Positions 62,753 through 64,000 of a stretch of DNA of 64,000 bases are shown in pieces (the stretch's first letter is position 1; each line of letters opens with the position of its first letter). Under the pieces are notes generated by a model. It had not been told where the DNA came from. It worked only from the letters and a program-made list of their open reading frames with translations, and did no database searches. The DNA is from Microbacterium sp. 3J1. GTDB taxonomy: Bacteria; Actinomycetota; Actinomycetes; Actinomycetales; Microbacteriaceae. The stretch is from assembly GCF_001049495.1 (NCBI RefSeq), contig NZ_CDWI01000004.1:1-64000 (forward strand), given 5' to 3'. Position numbers and translations under genes: made by a program.

Positions 62753-63411
62753 GCGGAGACCTCCTGGTTGGCGCCGGACTTCGAGGCGATGAAGCCCTCG
62801 AGCGCGGCCTGGGTGAAGACGATGTCGTCGGAGACGAGCACGTCGTAGGCGTTGAGCTGGTCGAACGTCAGCACGTGCAGGTTCGACAGGTTGCGGATGC
62901 TCTTCAGCGTCACGTCGTCGTTGCGCTCGATCACGACGAGCACGTTCTTCGACGAGACGACGTTGGTGAGGAAGTTCACCGCGGTCTTGGTCGAAGGCGT
63001 GCCGTCGATCCCGAAGGACTCGATGGCGTGGATGCGGTCACCGCGGAAGCGGTCGCTGAGCGCGCCCAGGAGGGCGGCGGCGATCATCTTCTTGGGCGTG
63101 CGCTGCGAGTAGTCGCGCGGCTTGGGGCCGTGCACGATTCCACCGCCGGTCATGTGCGGCGCGCGGATCGAGCCCTGACGGGCGTTACCCGTGCCCTTCT
63201 GCTTGAAGGGCTTGCGGCCGGCACCCGAGACCTCACCGCGACGCTTGGTCGAGTGGGTTCCCTGGCGAGCCGCCGCGAGCTGCGCGACGACGACCTGGTG
63301 GATGAGCGGGATGTTCGTCTTGGCGTCGAACAGCGCGGCGGGAAGCTCGATCGAGCCTGCCTTCTTGCCGTCTGCCTTGAGGACGTCGAGCGCGAGAGTG
63401 GAGTCAGCCAT
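62749..63411 (-). CDS. rplD: Ribosomal protein L4
   Basis: Large-subunit tunnel-constriction protein (220 aa). It represses the S10 operon and binds RNase E in E. coli. The tunnel loop segment [20 protein letters not shown] is followed by [26 protein letters not shown]-like C-terminus. It is two bases after rplC. Confidence 0.98.
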   Translation of the reverse strand: MADSTLALDVLKADGKKAGSIELPAALFDAKTNIPLIHQVVVAQLAAARQGTHSTKRRGEVSGAGRKPFKQKGTGNARQGSIRAPHMTGGGIVHGPKPRDYSQRTPKKMIAAALLGALSDRFRGDRIHAIESFGIDGTPSTKTAVNFLTNVVSSKNVLVVIERNDDVTLKSIRNLSNLHVLTFDQLNAYDVLVSDDIVFTQAALEGFIASKSGANQEVSA

Positions 63412-63413
63412 GA

Positions 63414-64000
63414 TCAGGCACCCTTCACTGCGTTGCGGACATAGACGATGCGACCGCGAGCACCGGGGACGGCGCCCTTGACGAGCAGCAGACCCTTCTC
63501 GATGTCGACGGCGTGCACCGTGAGGTTGAGGACGGTCACGCGCTCGCCACCCATACGGCCGGCCATGCGCATGCCCTTGAAGACGCGGCTCGGGGTCGAC
63601 GATGCGCCGATGGAGCCGGGCTTGCGGTGGTTGCGGTGCGAACCGTGCGATGCCGAGACGCCCTTGAAGTTGTGACGCTTCATGACACCGGCGAAGCCCT
63701 TGCCCTTGCTCGTGCCGACGACGTCGACGAGCTGGCCGGCCTCGAACGTGCCGTCGACCGTGAGCTCCTGGCCCAGCGAGTAGTCAGCGGCATCCGCGGT
63801 GCGGATCTCGGTGACGTGACGACGCGGCGTGACGCCTGCGGCCTCGAAGTGGGCGCTGAGGGGCTTGTTCACCTTGCGCGGGTCGATCTGGCCGTACGCG
63901 ATCTGCACGGCGTTGTAGCCGTCCTTCTCGGGGGTACGGATCTGCGTGACCACGTTCGGGGCGAGCTCGATGACGGTGACGGGAACGAGCTTGCCGTTCT
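63414..64000 (-). CDS. rplC: Ribosomal protein L3, N-terminus beyond the window
   Basis: Large-subunit protein, 195 codons seen. The N-terminal start lies beyond 64000, and the reading frame is open to the window edge ([20 protein letters not shown]). The signature [20 protein letters not shown] and [20 protein letters not shown] are present, and it ends [10 protein letters not shown]. The apparent ATG at 63953 is internal. rpsJ is expected upstream, outside the window. Confidence 0.98.
   Translation of the reverse strand, partial: NGKLVPVTVIELAPNVVTQIRTPEKDGYNAVQIAYGQIDPRKVNKPLSAHFEAAGVTPRRHVTEIRTADAADYSLGQELTVDGTFEAGQLVDVVGTSKGKGFAGVMKRHNFKGVSASHGSHRNHRKPGSIGASSTPSRVFKGMRMAGRMGGERVTVLNLTVHAVDIEKGLLLVKGAVPGARGRIVYVRNAVKGA

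Noticed and set aside
63414..63953. L3 as an N-terminally truncated pseudogene starting at 63953
   Set aside because: The frame continues without stop to the window edge with typical L3 sequence. It is cut by the window only.

Overview
The window is high-GC actinobacterial DNA and most resembles Microbacteriaceae, probably Microbacterium or a close relative. The reasons are the GC-rich codon use, the GTG and TTG starts, the actinobacterial gene sets (RamB-like regulator beside aceA/aceB, LysG/LysE, PucR, tripartite tricarboxylate transporter) and Ala/Lys/Glu-rich tails on ribosomal proteins. This is a judgement from sequence reading, not from a database search. The window is chromosomal. I see no phage, transposase, integrase, rRNA or CRISPR. 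There is one tRNA gene (Trp, CCA).

Left part (1-15.6 kb): a sugar ABC importer operon without an ATPase gene (100-3613, minus) faces its LacI-family regulator (3894-4898), with three palindromic operators between them. Then come rplJ-rplL with a structured leader, a glucose-6-phosphate dehydrogenase paralogue, a YqaJ-type nuclease, the divergent lysG/lysE pair, a polar amino acid (possibly cystine) ABC importer, and the rplA-rplK / nusG-secE-tRNA-Trp block. NusG carries an acidic N-terminal extension of about 165 residues.

Middle part (15.7-43 kb): pyruvate oxidase; DedA plus a LiaSR-like two-component pair; a putrescine/GABA catabolic cluster (gabT, amine oxidase, universal stress protein, APC permease, two aldehyde dehydrogenases) with a divergent PucR regulator; the glyoxylate shunt genes aceA and aceB with a divergent RamB-like regulator; an AraC regulator; the Lrp/alanine dehydrogenase pair; aspartate aminotransferase; a VOC protein; a HadAB-like/MurB operon; and a TauE/SafE exporter.

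Right part (43-64 kb): a tctCBA tripartite tricarboxylate transporter faces a regulator at 46336-47556. That regulator joins the sensor half of a CitA/DcuS-type kinase directly to the C-terminal helix-turn-helix of a CitB-type response regulator. It has no kinase domain and no receiver domain. A 15/16-identical direct repeat with a 20-bp period sits in the intergenic region in front of it. This is the best candidate for something new in the window. The rest is the S10-spc-alpha ribosomal protein super-operon read right to left, from rplC (cut by the window end) to rplQ. rpsN and rpsD are absent from their usual places, where hairpin or REP-like DNA sits instead. A branched RNA with a GNRA loop lies between rpmJ and rpsM.

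Two window-wide patterns stand out. Many genes have a TANNNT -10-like box exactly 6 or 7 bases before the start codon, which suggests leaderless transcripts. The nonamer GCGGATGCC (and its complement GGCATCCGC) recurs far more often than base composition predicts.
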